Assembly: GCA_030537525.1 (NCBI GenBank)
Contig: JAUNVU010000006.1
Span: 1 to 64,000, forward strand
Direction of reading: 5' to 3'
Length of the DNA stretch: 64,000 nucleotides
From: Eubacteriales bacterium
GTDB taxonomy: Bacteria > Bacillota > Clostridia > Saccharofermentanales > DTU023
The notes under the pieces are model-generated. The model ran no database searches and was not told the DNA's origin. It saw nothing but the letters and a program-made list of their open reading frames with translations. This document shows positions 17,378-25,291 of the stretch, piece by piece. A program made the position numbers and the translations under genes. The first letter of the stretch is position 1. Every line of letters begins with the position of its first letter.

Positions 17378-17403
17378 AAAAGGCCACCCTAGGGTGGCCT
17401 TTT
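17378..17403. terminator. Bidirectional terminator between rpmB and upp
   Basis: A near-perfect palindrome (AAAAGGCCACCC / GGGTGGCCTTTT) with flanking A and T runs serves both convergent genes. Confidence 0.88.
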
Positions 17404-17429
17404 GATCTATCTATTATCCTGATTTTCTA

Positions 17430-18077
17430 TTATTTAGTACCGAATAGGCGGTCCCCTGCATCACCTAAGCCTGGAACTATGTAGGCGTGGTCATTCAGCT
17501 CTTCATCCAGGGCGGCACAGTAAATGTCGACATCTGGATGTGCCTCGACGACCTTCTCCAAACCAGGTCTGGCCGCAATAATGCAGAGTAGTGAGATCTG
17601 CTCTATATTGCGCTTCTTTAAAAATTCAAGACTTGCCAGAATCGAGCCACCTGTCGCCAGCATGGGATCCAATAAGAAGACATGGCGCTCCGAGATATCC
17701 TGCGGGAACTTACAGTAGTACTCCACAGCTTCTAGGGTCTCGGGATCACGGTAGAGACCAATGTGGCCTACTCTTGCTGATGGCACCATGTTCATTACAC
17801 CTTCAACCATGCCGAGACCCGCCCGTAAAATTGGCACCAGTGCCAGTTTCTTGCCAGCTAGGACCTTGCCAGTTGTCTTGCAAATCGGGGTCTCAATTTC
17901 TATTTCTTGCAGCGGTAGACTGCGGCAGGCCTCATAAGTCATCAGCATGGCAATTTCGGAAGTCAGTTCACGAAACTCCTTCGTGCTTGTCTCCTTCATC
18001 CTCAGGTGGGTGACCTTATGTTGAATTAATGGGTGATCAAATACTCTGACTTGTGGTAACTCTTCAACTTTCCTCAT
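17430..18077 (-). CDS. upp: Uracil phosphoribosyltransferase
   Basis: A 215-residue enzyme that makes UMP from uracil and PRPP (pyrimidine salvage). The start matches the family ([16 protein letters not shown]), and the PRPP-binding loop is visible as [10 protein letters not shown], with the uracil-binding [12 protein letters not shown] at the C-terminus. The length is typical (about 209-215). The ATG follows TGGAGGCGAAGAT. Uracil released by the uridine phosphorylase encoded at 57451 could feed this step. Confidence 0.98.
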   Translation of the reverse strand: MRKVEELPQVRVFDHPLIQHKVTHLRMKETSTKEFRELTSEIAMLMTYEACRSLPLQEIEIETPICKTTGKVLAGKKLALVPILRAGLGMVEGVMNMVPSARVGHIGLYRDPETLEAVEYYCKFPQDISERHVFLLDPMLATGGSILASLEFLKKRNIEQISLLCIIAARPGLEKVVEAHPDVDIYCAALDEELNDHAYIVPGLGDAGDRLFGTK

Positions 18078-18125
18078 ATCTTCGCCTCCATCTATATTTA
18101 TCTTATTTTAACACCAAGTCACAAG

Positions 18126-19184
18126 CTAGTCTTGCCAATCTTCAAATAGCCTAATGGCAAAAGCCAGATTCTTCTTCTGCTCACTGTCGTTGCTCAAATC
18201 CCAGAGACCAATAATACTGGAATTTGACTTCGCCATAAGGACTATCTCGTCATCCATTAAAACCGCCAGTAAGAAGGTTTCCTTTCCAGCACCATCATAA
18301 GTTCTGAAAAATAAGAGGTCCCCTGGCTGTAATTGCTTAAAATCTGGCAAGCCTGTTTCAGCATCCTTGCCAATGGTGATATGCTCCTTGAAGTTCATCA
18401 AATCTTCTAAGCGCCTTGGCAAGTCCAGACCACAGAGTTTGGCTGAGAGCTTGACAGCACCTGGTAAATCTATGCCGTCAATAGTCATCTGCCCGGGTAA
18501 ATAGGGCGCTGAGTGAAAGGCCATTAGCGAGGTTCTGAAGCGGCTTAGCGCCTCAGTCCGAGTCAACTGCTTAGACTCATTGACAGACGTCAGCTCTAGA
18601 TCATCAGTAGAGGCCCAAGCACTTCTGCCATTGGGAAGCCTAATCCTCAGAAGATCCGCCGAGCGATAATCAGCATAGAGGCTTGCACCCAATGGCACGA
18701 TTTGTAAGAGTTCCCCCTTCTTCGCATGCGAGAACAAACGCTTCTCTCGACCAATGACCAGGGCGCGATAATAAGCTAGTTCTGGCTCAACGCAGTCGGT
18801 GTCCAGACTTAAATCCTCAGCCTCGACATAAGCTTCCAGGCCAGACGGCAAACGTACCTTCCAGAAACGACCACTGCTCTGGTCTAAAACCTCCACCACC
18901 TCGTTATAGATCAGCGAGCACAGCCTAAGCTCTCGCCTATCTGGCTGCGCAAATACGCCAGTCTGTCTGGCTGTGACAACTGCGGCAGACTCGCCATAAA
19001 TTCGCTTGCCGGAAGGAAGTTGCTCCGCATTGCGCCCTTCATTGGCCGTCTTGAATAATTTAGGCGAGAACAGAAGGAGCCCGAGGATTAGTACAAATAC
19101 CAACAAGGCGATTAGCCAAGCGGGAATTGCTCTGTTTTCGCGTATATTAATTTCTTTCTTTAATAATGATCTAAGTTTCTCCAT
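18126..19184 (-). CDS. Membrane-anchored SH3 protein with a degenerate NlpC/P60 domain
   Basis: A 352-residue protein with a basic N-terminus, one membrane segment (about residues 22-42), two bacterial SH3-like regions (about 65-125 and 140-200) and a C-terminal region that aligns by eye with NlpC/P60 hydrolases. In that region the usual D-C-S-G catalytic cysteine motif reads DLPG, and the segment expected to hold the histidine reads LLAVLMDD, so both catalytic residues are gone. GDLLFF is retained. It is probably a non-catalytic wall-binding protein. The ATG at 19184 overlaps the end of acpS; a GTG two codons upstream is an alternative start. Confidence 0.7.
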   Translation of the reverse strand: MEKLRSLLKKEINIRENRAIPAWLIALLVFVLILGLLLFSPKLFKTANEGRNAEQLPSGKRIYGESAAVVTARQTGVFAQPDRRELRLCSLIYNEVVEVLDQSSGRFWKVRLPSGLEAYVEAEDLSLDTDCVEPELAYYRALVIGREKRLFSHAKKGELLQIVPLGASLYADYRSADLLRIRLPNGRSAWASTDDLELTSVNESKQLTRTEALSRFRTSLMAFHSAPYLPGQMTIDGIDLPGAVKLSAKLCGLDLPRRLEDLMNFKEHITIGKDAETGLPDFKQLQPGDLLFFRTYDGAGKETFLLAVLMDDEIVLMAKSNSSIIGLWDLSNDSEQKKNLAFAIRLFEDWQD

Positions 19185-19557
19185 CTGCACCCCAAATCAG
19201 CACTGTGGCGAGTGCAAAGCAATCGTGACTCAAGGACAGCTTATGTCCCTGCCAGCCTCCCGCAGTAAGTAATTTGCTAGCTCTCTCAGAGAAAGAAAAC
19301 TCCACCGCTCCTGATGGCAATTTGCAAACTTCTAGATCGTGGAAGCCAAGCTTCTCGTTCATAATACCAGTACCCAGCGCTTTCGCCATGGCCTCTTTAG
19401 CCGCAAAACGCACAGCCCAATAGGCTGCATTCTGTCCTTCGCCAGCAAGTAGCTCACGTTCGGTAAACAAGCGTGGTAAAAGCCTGGCGGCACCTCGTTC
19501 TAACTTCTCTGCAAAGCGCTCTATAGAGACAATGTCATTACCTATGCTAAAGCGCAT
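19171..19557 (-). CDS. acpS: Holo-[acyl-carrier-protein] synthase
   Basis: A 128-residue enzyme that transfers 4'-phosphopantetheine from CoA to acyl carrier protein. The metal/CoA-binding motifs are visible: GNDIVSIERF at the N-terminus (GND in place of the more usual GID or GTD) and RFAAKEAMAKALGTG in the middle; the SLSHDCFALA end is also typical. It starts 3 bases after the dnaC-like gene stop and overlaps the SH3 gene. The block dnaD-dnaC-acpS-SH3 looks like one transcript. Confidence 0.95.
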   Translation of the reverse strand: MRFSIGNDIVSIERFAEKLERGAARLLPRLFTERELLAGEGQNAAYWAVRFAAKEAMAKALGTGIMNEKLGFHDLEVCKLPSGAVEFSFSERASKLLTAGGWQGHKLSLSHDCFALATVLIWGADGET

Positions 19558-19559
19558 AA

Positions 19560-20543
19560 CTAGACCATCCCTCTGAGATCTGGGCCCATCAGCTGGAGGT
19601 TCTGGAATTGATTGACTAGGCGAGAAGCCACCCGTTCACCATAATGATCTTGAATCTCATTGGGATCGAGATTACTCGCAAAGGCAATTCTTCGCACTCC
19701 CTTCTGGCTAGAGTCTAAGAGCTGAAGGAGGAAGCGATAGTGATCTTCCGAAGTGCTTTCAATGCCGAGGTCGTCTATGATCAGCAATTTCGCATCGGCG
19801 AGCAGTTCTCGATGTCTTCGATTTAAGTCCAGACGCTCAGGATCTGGGCTGAAATTTAACTCTAGAAATTTCTTCTGATCTAAGATATCGAAATATCTAT
19901 CTGCGGTCAGAAAGGCAACTTGATGACCCAATTTCAAGACCTCATTGCCCAATGTGGCTAATAAGTGAGACTTGCCAGTCCCTGCCTGCCCGTAGATATA
20001 AAGATGATTAACTTGGGGAAAATCTGCGACATAGTTGGCAATGAATTGCTTGATCCTCCGAGCTGCCATCCTCGGCGATAACTTAGCCTTATACCAATGC
20101 TCAGAACTCTCATCACTGAAGATCTCAGTCGAAAAATTACTAAGCTCACAGCCCTCTGGTGGCAGAAAGTTTAGACGAGGATCTAGGCGTCTGCGCAGCT
20201 CTGGCCAGATACAATTACAGATTAGATCATTCTCTAAATAGGCTATGTCTCGGCAGACGGGACAAATGTACTCAAGTTCCTCTATGCCCTGTTCTCGCTT
20301 GACCCTCGCTTCTTCCTGCAGATATTCTAATTTTAAGTCCTGGAAGTCCGCTTCGCGCTTAAGCCTATCATTAGAGGAGTTCAAACTACTCAAAACATAG
20401 CTGATACCTGCTAAATTGACTTCGTTTCGCAATTTCTCTAGTTCGACATCTTGCATCAGCTCTTCTTGATTATGGCTTTGACGATCGAAGACCTCTTGCC
20501 TTCTTCTCTCCAGGATTCGTCTAATCTCTCTATTTAGACCCAA
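19560..20543 (-). CDS. dnaC: DnaC/DnaI-type helicase loader ATPase
   Basis: A 327-residue AAA+ protein. The N-terminal ~100 residues are helical and include a small cysteine cluster (CPVC and CNC near residues 95-112). The ATPase part has Walker A GQAGTGKSH near residue 183 and Walker B LLIIDDLG near 245, followed by sensor-1-like FASN. It loads the replicative helicase in Firmicute primosomes. It starts with TTG at 20543 immediately downstream of dnaD, its usual partner. IstB of IS21 elements is related, but there is no transposase here and the dnaD context argues for a cellular loader. Confidence 0.9.
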   Translation of the reverse strand: MGLNREIRRILERRRQEVFDRQSHNQEELMQDVELEKLRNEVNLAGISYVLSSLNSSNDRLKREADFQDLKLEYLQEEARVKREQGIEELEYICPVCRDIAYLENDLICNCIWPELRRRLDPRLNFLPPEGCELSNFSTEIFSDESSEHWYKAKLSPRMAARRIKQFIANYVADFPQVNHLYIYGQAGTGKSHLLATLGNEVLKLGHQVAFLTADRYFDILDQKKFLELNFSPDPERLDLNRRHRELLADAKLLIIDDLGIESTSEDHYRFLLQLLDSSQKGVRRIAFASNLDPNEIQDHYGERVASRLVNQFQNLQLMGPDLRGMV

Positions 20544-20545
20544 AG

Positions 20546-21562
20546 CTATTTATCCTCTCTATTGCCGTCCAACCACTGTAAACCATCTTGCTGATCAAAC
20601 TTCTCGCCTCTACCCTTGAAATTCTTGACATTACGTGGTTTCTGACTGCGCCTACTCTCTCTTTTATTCTGCCAGCGCTGCCAATTGGCCATGTATTGCT
20701 CAGCACCCTCGATATCCTTGATGCCGACCTCATGCCAGCTCTGAAGAATTTTATCGACATAGGCTAGGTTCGCATTGCTGGTCTTCGCCGTCTCAGCCAG
20801 GGCACGATCGATGACAGCGAAGTCAAAGCCCCATTCATTAGACCATTTATCGATAAGCTCCTCTTGGTAGCTAGTCAATGGCGAATGCTGATTCAAACGT
20901 TTCTTAATTTCTGCCTTCAAACTGCGGCCCTCCTCTCTCTGGTCCATATGCGCATTCAGATCTTCATAGCTGCGAATACCCAGACGATGCCAGTTATCGG
21001 CAATAGCCCTCATATAGGCTAGGCTGCCCTTCGCCCCATTGTATTCGGCCTCTGAAAAAATAGCATAGACAACGTAGGGAGAAAATTGATACTCACTAAA
21101 CCAGCGCTCGATATCGTGATATGCCGTAGAGCCCATGGTTCCAGAAAAGAACTTATCATTGATCTGACGAATGACCTCTTCTCTAGCAGCCACCTCAGCA
21201 TCCGCTGACTCAGCTCGGAGCTCTTCCCGCTTCACTGTAGGCACTACTTCTGCTAGGTCAAAGCGCAGATCCTGTAAGAAATACTTCCGATTACTAAAGC
21301 GCAGTAATTGCCTGGTTAAGAGCTCGTTTAAGGCATTCTGGTAATCCGCACGGCCGAAACCCGCCAGAGCTTGAATTTCCTCTGGACCTGGCATGAAGCT
21401 ATGACATTGCGCCACATACTGCAAGATTAAAAATAATTTCAAGGCAGGTCCTGAAAGTTCAGCAAGATATTTTAAAATCAAGCGTTCTGGAATTAGAAAT
21501 TCACCACTAGCTGCCTGCCGCTCAAGCGTAATTTGCAATTCGTCTGCCCCAGTATGCTTCAT
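20546..21562 (-). CDS. dnaD: DnaD-type replication initiation/primosome protein
   Basis: A 338-residue protein with an N-terminal winged-helix-like region (residues 20-95) and two tandem C-terminal DnaD/DnaB_2 domains, each ending in a similar YMRAIADNW or YVDKILQSW stretch (about residues 135-200 and 225-290). A basic tail follows. DnaD family proteins remodel origin DNA and help load helicase with the DnaC/DnaI protein encoded next. The ATG follows AGGAGGAAGTGATCTC. The two-copy architecture is common in Clostridia. Confidence 0.88.
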   Translation of the reverse strand: MKHTGADELQITLERQAASGEFLIPERLILKYLAELSGPALKLFLILQYVAQCHSFMPGPEEIQALAGFGRADYQNALNELLTRQLLRFSNRKYFLQDLRFDLAEVVPTVKREELRAESADAEVAAREEVIRQINDKFFSGTMGSTAYHDIERWFSEYQFSPYVVYAIFSEAEYNGAKGSLAYMRAIADNWHRLGIRSYEDLNAHMDQREEGRSLKAEIKKRLNQHSPLTSYQEELIDKWSNEWGFDFAVIDRALAETAKTSNANLAYVDKILQSWHEVGIKDIEGAEQYMANWQRWQNKRESRRSQKPRNVKNFKGRGEKFDQQDGLQWLDGNREDK

Positions 21563-21593
21563 GAGATCACTTCCTCCTGCGTAACATTATAAT

Positions 21594-21630
21594 AAAAAAA
21601 ACGGCCTCTGTTGTGACTGACAGAGGCCGT
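21594..21630 (-). terminator. Terminator after the PFOR gene
   Basis: On the minus strand ACGGCCTCTGT and ACAGAGGCCGT form an 11-bp stem with an 8-base loop followed by eight T. A TATAAT (minus, 21591-21586) right after it may be the -10 for dnaD. Confidence 0.9.
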
Positions 21631-21650
21631 ATATTTTGACTGATTTTAGC

Positions 21651-24600
21651 CTATTTTTCTTCCTTCTTGCTGTAGTCCATGGCGGCCATTCGCAAGTAGG
21701 TGTCATAGCGCTCAGCTGCTGCTTCTGCTGCTGAGTCGAAAATCTTCTCGACTGTCTCGGCATCATAGCGCTTGGACAGAGAGGTGTAGCGGACTTCGCT
21801 CATCAAGTAGCTCTGGTAGTCGTACTTCGGCGGTCTGGAATCCAGAACGAAGGGATTCTTACCCTTGCTCTTAAGCTCAGGATTGTATCTCCAGAGGTGC
21901 CAGTAACCACTCTCAACTGCATCCTTCTCTCTGGTTTGAGAAATGGTCAAGCCGCCACGGATACCGTGGTTAATACAGGGTGAGTAGGCGATGACAATAG
22001 ATGGACCTGGCCAGGCTTCAGCCTCAGAAATAGCCTTCAGTGTCTGGCTCTGATTGGCACCCATGGCCACCTGGGCAACGTAGACGTAGCCGTAGGTCAC
22101 TGCCATCATGCCGAGATCCTTCTTCTTGAGCGCCTTACCACCAGCGGCAAACTGGGCGATAGCACCAAGTGGGGTTGCCTTCGAGGCCTGACCACCAGTG
22201 TTCGAGTAGACTTCGGTGTCGAGGACCAAGACATTGATATCCTCACCAGTTGCCAGAACATGGTCTAAGCCACCGTAGCCAATATCGTAGGCCCAGCCGT
22301 CACCACCGAAGATCCAGGAAGAACGTTTGACGAAGTAGTCGCTGAGCAATAGAAGAGACTTGGCTTCGGCATTGCTAACTGCTTCTTTCTCTAGCATCTT
22401 GCGAAGATTTTCGGAAACTTCAACTGTAGTTTCGCTGTTATCGTAGTTTTCTAGGTAAATATCGATAGCGCTGCTGAGATCAGCTGAGATTTCGCTCTCA
22501 CGTAGAGCCTCGAGGCGCTGCTTAGCGCGCTCTCTCAGCTGCTTCGAACCGAGGTGCATGCCGAGACCATGCTCTGCTGCATCCTCGAAGAGAGAGTTGG
22601 CCCAAGCAGGACCGCGGCCCTCGGTATTCGCCTTATAGGGGGTAGATGGTGCAGAACCACCGTAGATTGAGGAGCAGCCCGTGGCATTTGAAATCTGGAG
22701 ACGATCGCCAAAGAGCTGCGTAACCAGCTTGACATAAGGGGTCTCACCACAGCCCGCACAGGCGCCAGAGAACTCGAAGAGTGGCTCCTCAAACTGCGAA
22801 CCCTTGACACTGTTCTTATTCATGGGGTTCTTCTTGCGAGGCAGCTTGATCAGCTCATCCCAGTTATCCTTCTCTGCCATATGCTCTTCTAGAGGCTCCA
22901 TGATCAGGGCCTTCTCCTTAGCTGGGCAGACATTGGCGCAAGAACCACAACCAGTACAGTCGAGGGCTGAAACTTGAATTCTATACTTGTATTCACTATA
23001 TGGCTTGGTGCCATCCTTGAGCTCCATCTGCTCACCCAGACGCTCGGCTTCAGCCTCATCTAAGAGGAAGGGGCGGATGACGGCGTGCGGGCAGACATAG
23101 GAGCACTGATTACACTGGATACACTTATCTGACTGCCAGACGGGAATGTTGACGGCAATACCGCGCTTCTCGTACTGTGTGGTGCCCTCGGGGAAGGTAC
23201 CATCAGCTCTATCGGCAAAGGCCGAGACTGGGAGCAAGTCGCCCTGCTGAGATAGCATCTGGTGGGCAATATTCTTGTAGAAGTCGGAAGCCTCAAGGAC
23301 TGGCAGAATTTCGTCTTCTGCATTGAGCCAGTGCTCGGGGATCTCAATCTTCTTGACATTCTTAACTCCGGCATCAACTGCATCGTAGTTCATATTGACT
23401 ATACGCTCACCCTTGTTGCCGTAGGACTTCACAATGGCTTCCTTCATGTACTTCACAGAATCCTCAATCGGGATAACTGGTGCGATCTTAAAGAAGGCAG
23501 CCTGACAAATCGTGTTGATTCTGTGGCCAAGTCCAATTTCAGAGGCGAGACTCACAGCGTCGATAGTGTAGAAATTGATCTTATTCTCAGCTAGATAGCG
23601 CTTAACCTGGCCTGGTAGATGCTCTTCGAGACCTGCCTCATCCCACTGGGTGTTCAAGAGGAAGACTCCACCAGGTTTGAGATCCTTCAACATATCGTAC
23701 TTATCGATATAACTCTGATTATGGCAGGCAACGAAGTCCGCCGAGTTGACCAAATATGGGGCCTTGATTGGCTGGTGGCCAAAGCGAAGGTCAGAAATCG
23801 TAATACCGCCAGACTTCTTGGAGTCATAGCTGAAGTAAGCTTGGGCGTACATGTCGGTATGATCACCGATGATCTTGATGGAGTTCTTATTAGCACCGAC
23901 AGTACCGTCAGAGCCTAGTCCCCAGAAGCGCGCTGCAAAGGTTCCCTCAGGAGAGACGTCTGGGCATTCACGGCAGGGTTCTAAGCTCAGATGGGTTACG
24001 TCATCATTGATACCGATAGTGAAGTTGTGGCGGGGCTCGTTCTTCAACATGTCATAGACAGAGAAGATCTGCGCTGGAGTTGTATCCTTAGAGCCTAGAC
24101 CATAGCGGCCACCGACAATGACGGGGGCATTGGCCTGGCCTGCGTAAGCATTGACCACATCGAGATAGAGTGGCTCGCCTGGAGCACCTGGCTCCTTAGT
24201 CCTGTCGAGGACAGCGATGCGCTTACAGCTGGCAGGAATAGCCTTGCGTAGAGCTTCACTGACAAATGGACGATAGAGGTGAACGCTGACTACACCGAGC
24301 TTCTCACCGTTGGCGTTGGCATATTCGATGACCTCACGCACTGTGTCCACTACTGAACCCATGCAAATTATTACTTCTTCTGCTTCGGGATCTCCATAGT
24401 AGTTAAAGAATTTATAATCTCTGCCAGTCAGTTTGGAGATTTCGTCCATATACTCCTCGACAATGGCGGGCAGCCTGTCGTAGTAGATATTAGAAGCCTC
24501 TCTGGCCTGGAAGAAGATATCTGGGTTCTGGGCTGTACCACGCTCAGACGGGTGGTTGGGACTCAGGGCACGGGCACGGAAGGCTTCAAGAGCATCCATG

Positions 24601-25193
24601 TCAACTAATTTGCCGAGGTCCTCATAGTCCATGATCTCAATCTTCTGAATCTCGTGTGAGGTTCTGAAACCATCGAAGAAGTGCAGGAATGGCACGCGGC
24701 CCTTAATAGCTGCCAAATGGGCGACAGCTGCAAGGTCGTGGGCTTCCTGTACTGATGATGATGCGAGCATGGCAAAACCAGTCTGGCGACAAGCCATGAC
24801 GTCAGAATGGTCGCCAAAGATCGATAGGGCGTGGGTAGCAATCGCACGTGCTGAAACGTGGAAGACGCCTGGCAATAACTCACCGGCAATCTTATACATA
24901 TTGGGAATCATCAGAAGCAGACCCTGTGATGCTGTATAGGTAGTGGTCAGGGCACCAGTGTTTAGCGAGCCGTGTACAACACCCGCTGCACCAGCTTCTG
25001 ACTGCATCTCAATAACATTGACGGTCTGGCCAAAGATGTTCTTGCGATCACCTTGTGCCCATTGGTCAACATAGTCTGCCATCGGCGAGGATGGTGTAAT
25101 TGGGTAGATACCCGCTACCTCCGAAAACGCATACGATGTATACGCCGCGGCGGTATTTCCATCCATGGTCATAAACGTCTTCTTCTTTGCCAT
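21651..25193 (-). CDS. nifJ: Pyruvate:ferredoxin (flavodoxin) oxidoreductase
   Basis: A single-chain 1180-residue enzyme that oxidises pyruvate to acetyl-CoA and CO2 and reduces ferredoxin. Domains in order: pyrimidine-binding domain beginning MDGNTAAAYTSYAFSEVAGIYPITPSS, CoA-binding and gamma domains, a ferredoxin insert with two 4Fe-4S motifs (CIQCNQCSYVCP near 690 and CTGCGSCANVCP near 750), and the TPP-binding domain with GDGWAYDIGYGG and NTGGQASK. A proximal-cluster CAGCGETPY is also present. Length and motifs are complete. It would supply reduced ferredoxin to the Rnf complex. A strong terminator follows. Confidence 0.98.
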   Translation of the reverse strand: MAKKKTFMTMDGNTAAAYTSYAFSEVAGIYPITPSSPMADYVDQWAQGDRKNIFGQTVNVIEMQSEAGAAGVVHGSLNTGALTTTYTASQGLLLMIPNMYKIAGELLPGVFHVSARAIATHALSIFGDHSDVMACRQTGFAMLASSSVQEAHDLAAVAHLAAIKGRVPFLHFFDGFRTSHEIQKIEIMDYEDLGKLVDMDALEAFRARALSPNHPSERGTAQNPDIFFQAREASNIYYDRLPAIVEEYMDEISKLTGRDYKFFNYYGDPEAEEVIICMGSVVDTVREVIEYANANGEKLGVVSVHLYRPFVSEALRKAIPASCKRIAVLDRTKEPGAPGEPLYLDVVNAYAGQANAPVIVGGRYGLGSKDTTPAQIFSVYDMLKNEPRHNFTIGINDDVTHLSLEPCRECPDVSPEGTFAARFWGLGSDGTVGANKNSIKIIGDHTDMYAQAYFSYDSKKSGGITISDLRFGHQPIKAPYLVNSADFVACHNQSYIDKYDMLKDLKPGGVFLLNTQWDEAGLEEHLPGQVKRYLAENKINFYTIDAVSLASEIGLGHRINTICQAAFFKIAPVIPIEDSVKYMKEAIVKSYGNKGERIVNMNYDAVDAGVKNVKKIEIPEHWLNAEDEILPVLEASDFYKNIAHQMLSQQGDLLPVSAFADRADGTFPEGTTQYEKRGIAVNIPVWQSDKCIQCNQCSYVCPHAVIRPFLLDEAEAERLGEQMELKDGTKPYSEYKYRIQVSALDCTGCGSCANVCPAKEKALIMEPLEEHMAEKDNWDELIKLPRKKNPMNKNSVKGSQFEEPLFEFSGACAGCGETPYVKLVTQLFGDRLQISNATGCSSIYGGSAPSTPYKANTEGRGPAWANSLFEDAAEHGLGMHLGSKQLRERAKQRLEALRESEISADLSSAIDIYLENYDNSETTVEVSENLRKMLEKEAVSNAEAKSLLLLSDYFVKRSSWIFGGDGWAYDIGYGGLDHVLATGEDINVLVLDTEVYSNTGGQASKATPLGAIAQFAAGGKALKKKDLGMMAVTYGYVYVAQVAMGANQSQTLKAISEAEAWPGPSIVIAYSPCINHGIRGGLTISQTREKDAVESGYWHLWRYNPELKSKGKNPFVLDSRPPKYDYQSYLMSEVRYTSLSKRYDAETVEKIFDSAAEAAAERYDTYLRMAAMDYSKKEEK

Positions 25194-25236
25194 AAAATTC
25201 TCTCCTTTTTCGGTGCAAAGCTTACTTCGACCTAGT

Positions 25237-25242
25237 ATTATA
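25237..25242 (-). promoter_or_regulatory. Candidate -10 for the PFOR gene
   Basis: On the minus strand TGTGCTATAAT contains a perfect -10 TATAAT (25242-25237) preceded by TG one base upstream (extended -10), 44 bases before the start codon. No good -35 is visible. Confidence 0.5.
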
Positions 25243-25291
25243 GCACATTAATTATTAATCAGGCAGAATGCACTGCCTATGACGGCCGTCA

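Noticed and set aside
19560-20543. IstB of an IS21-type element
   Set aside because: There is no transposase or terminal repeat, and the gene follows dnaD, the usual partner of a helicase loader.
23262-23918. Antisense open frames within the PFOR gene
   Set aside because: They are shadows of the strongly conserved PFOR frame, with no binding sites or motifs.
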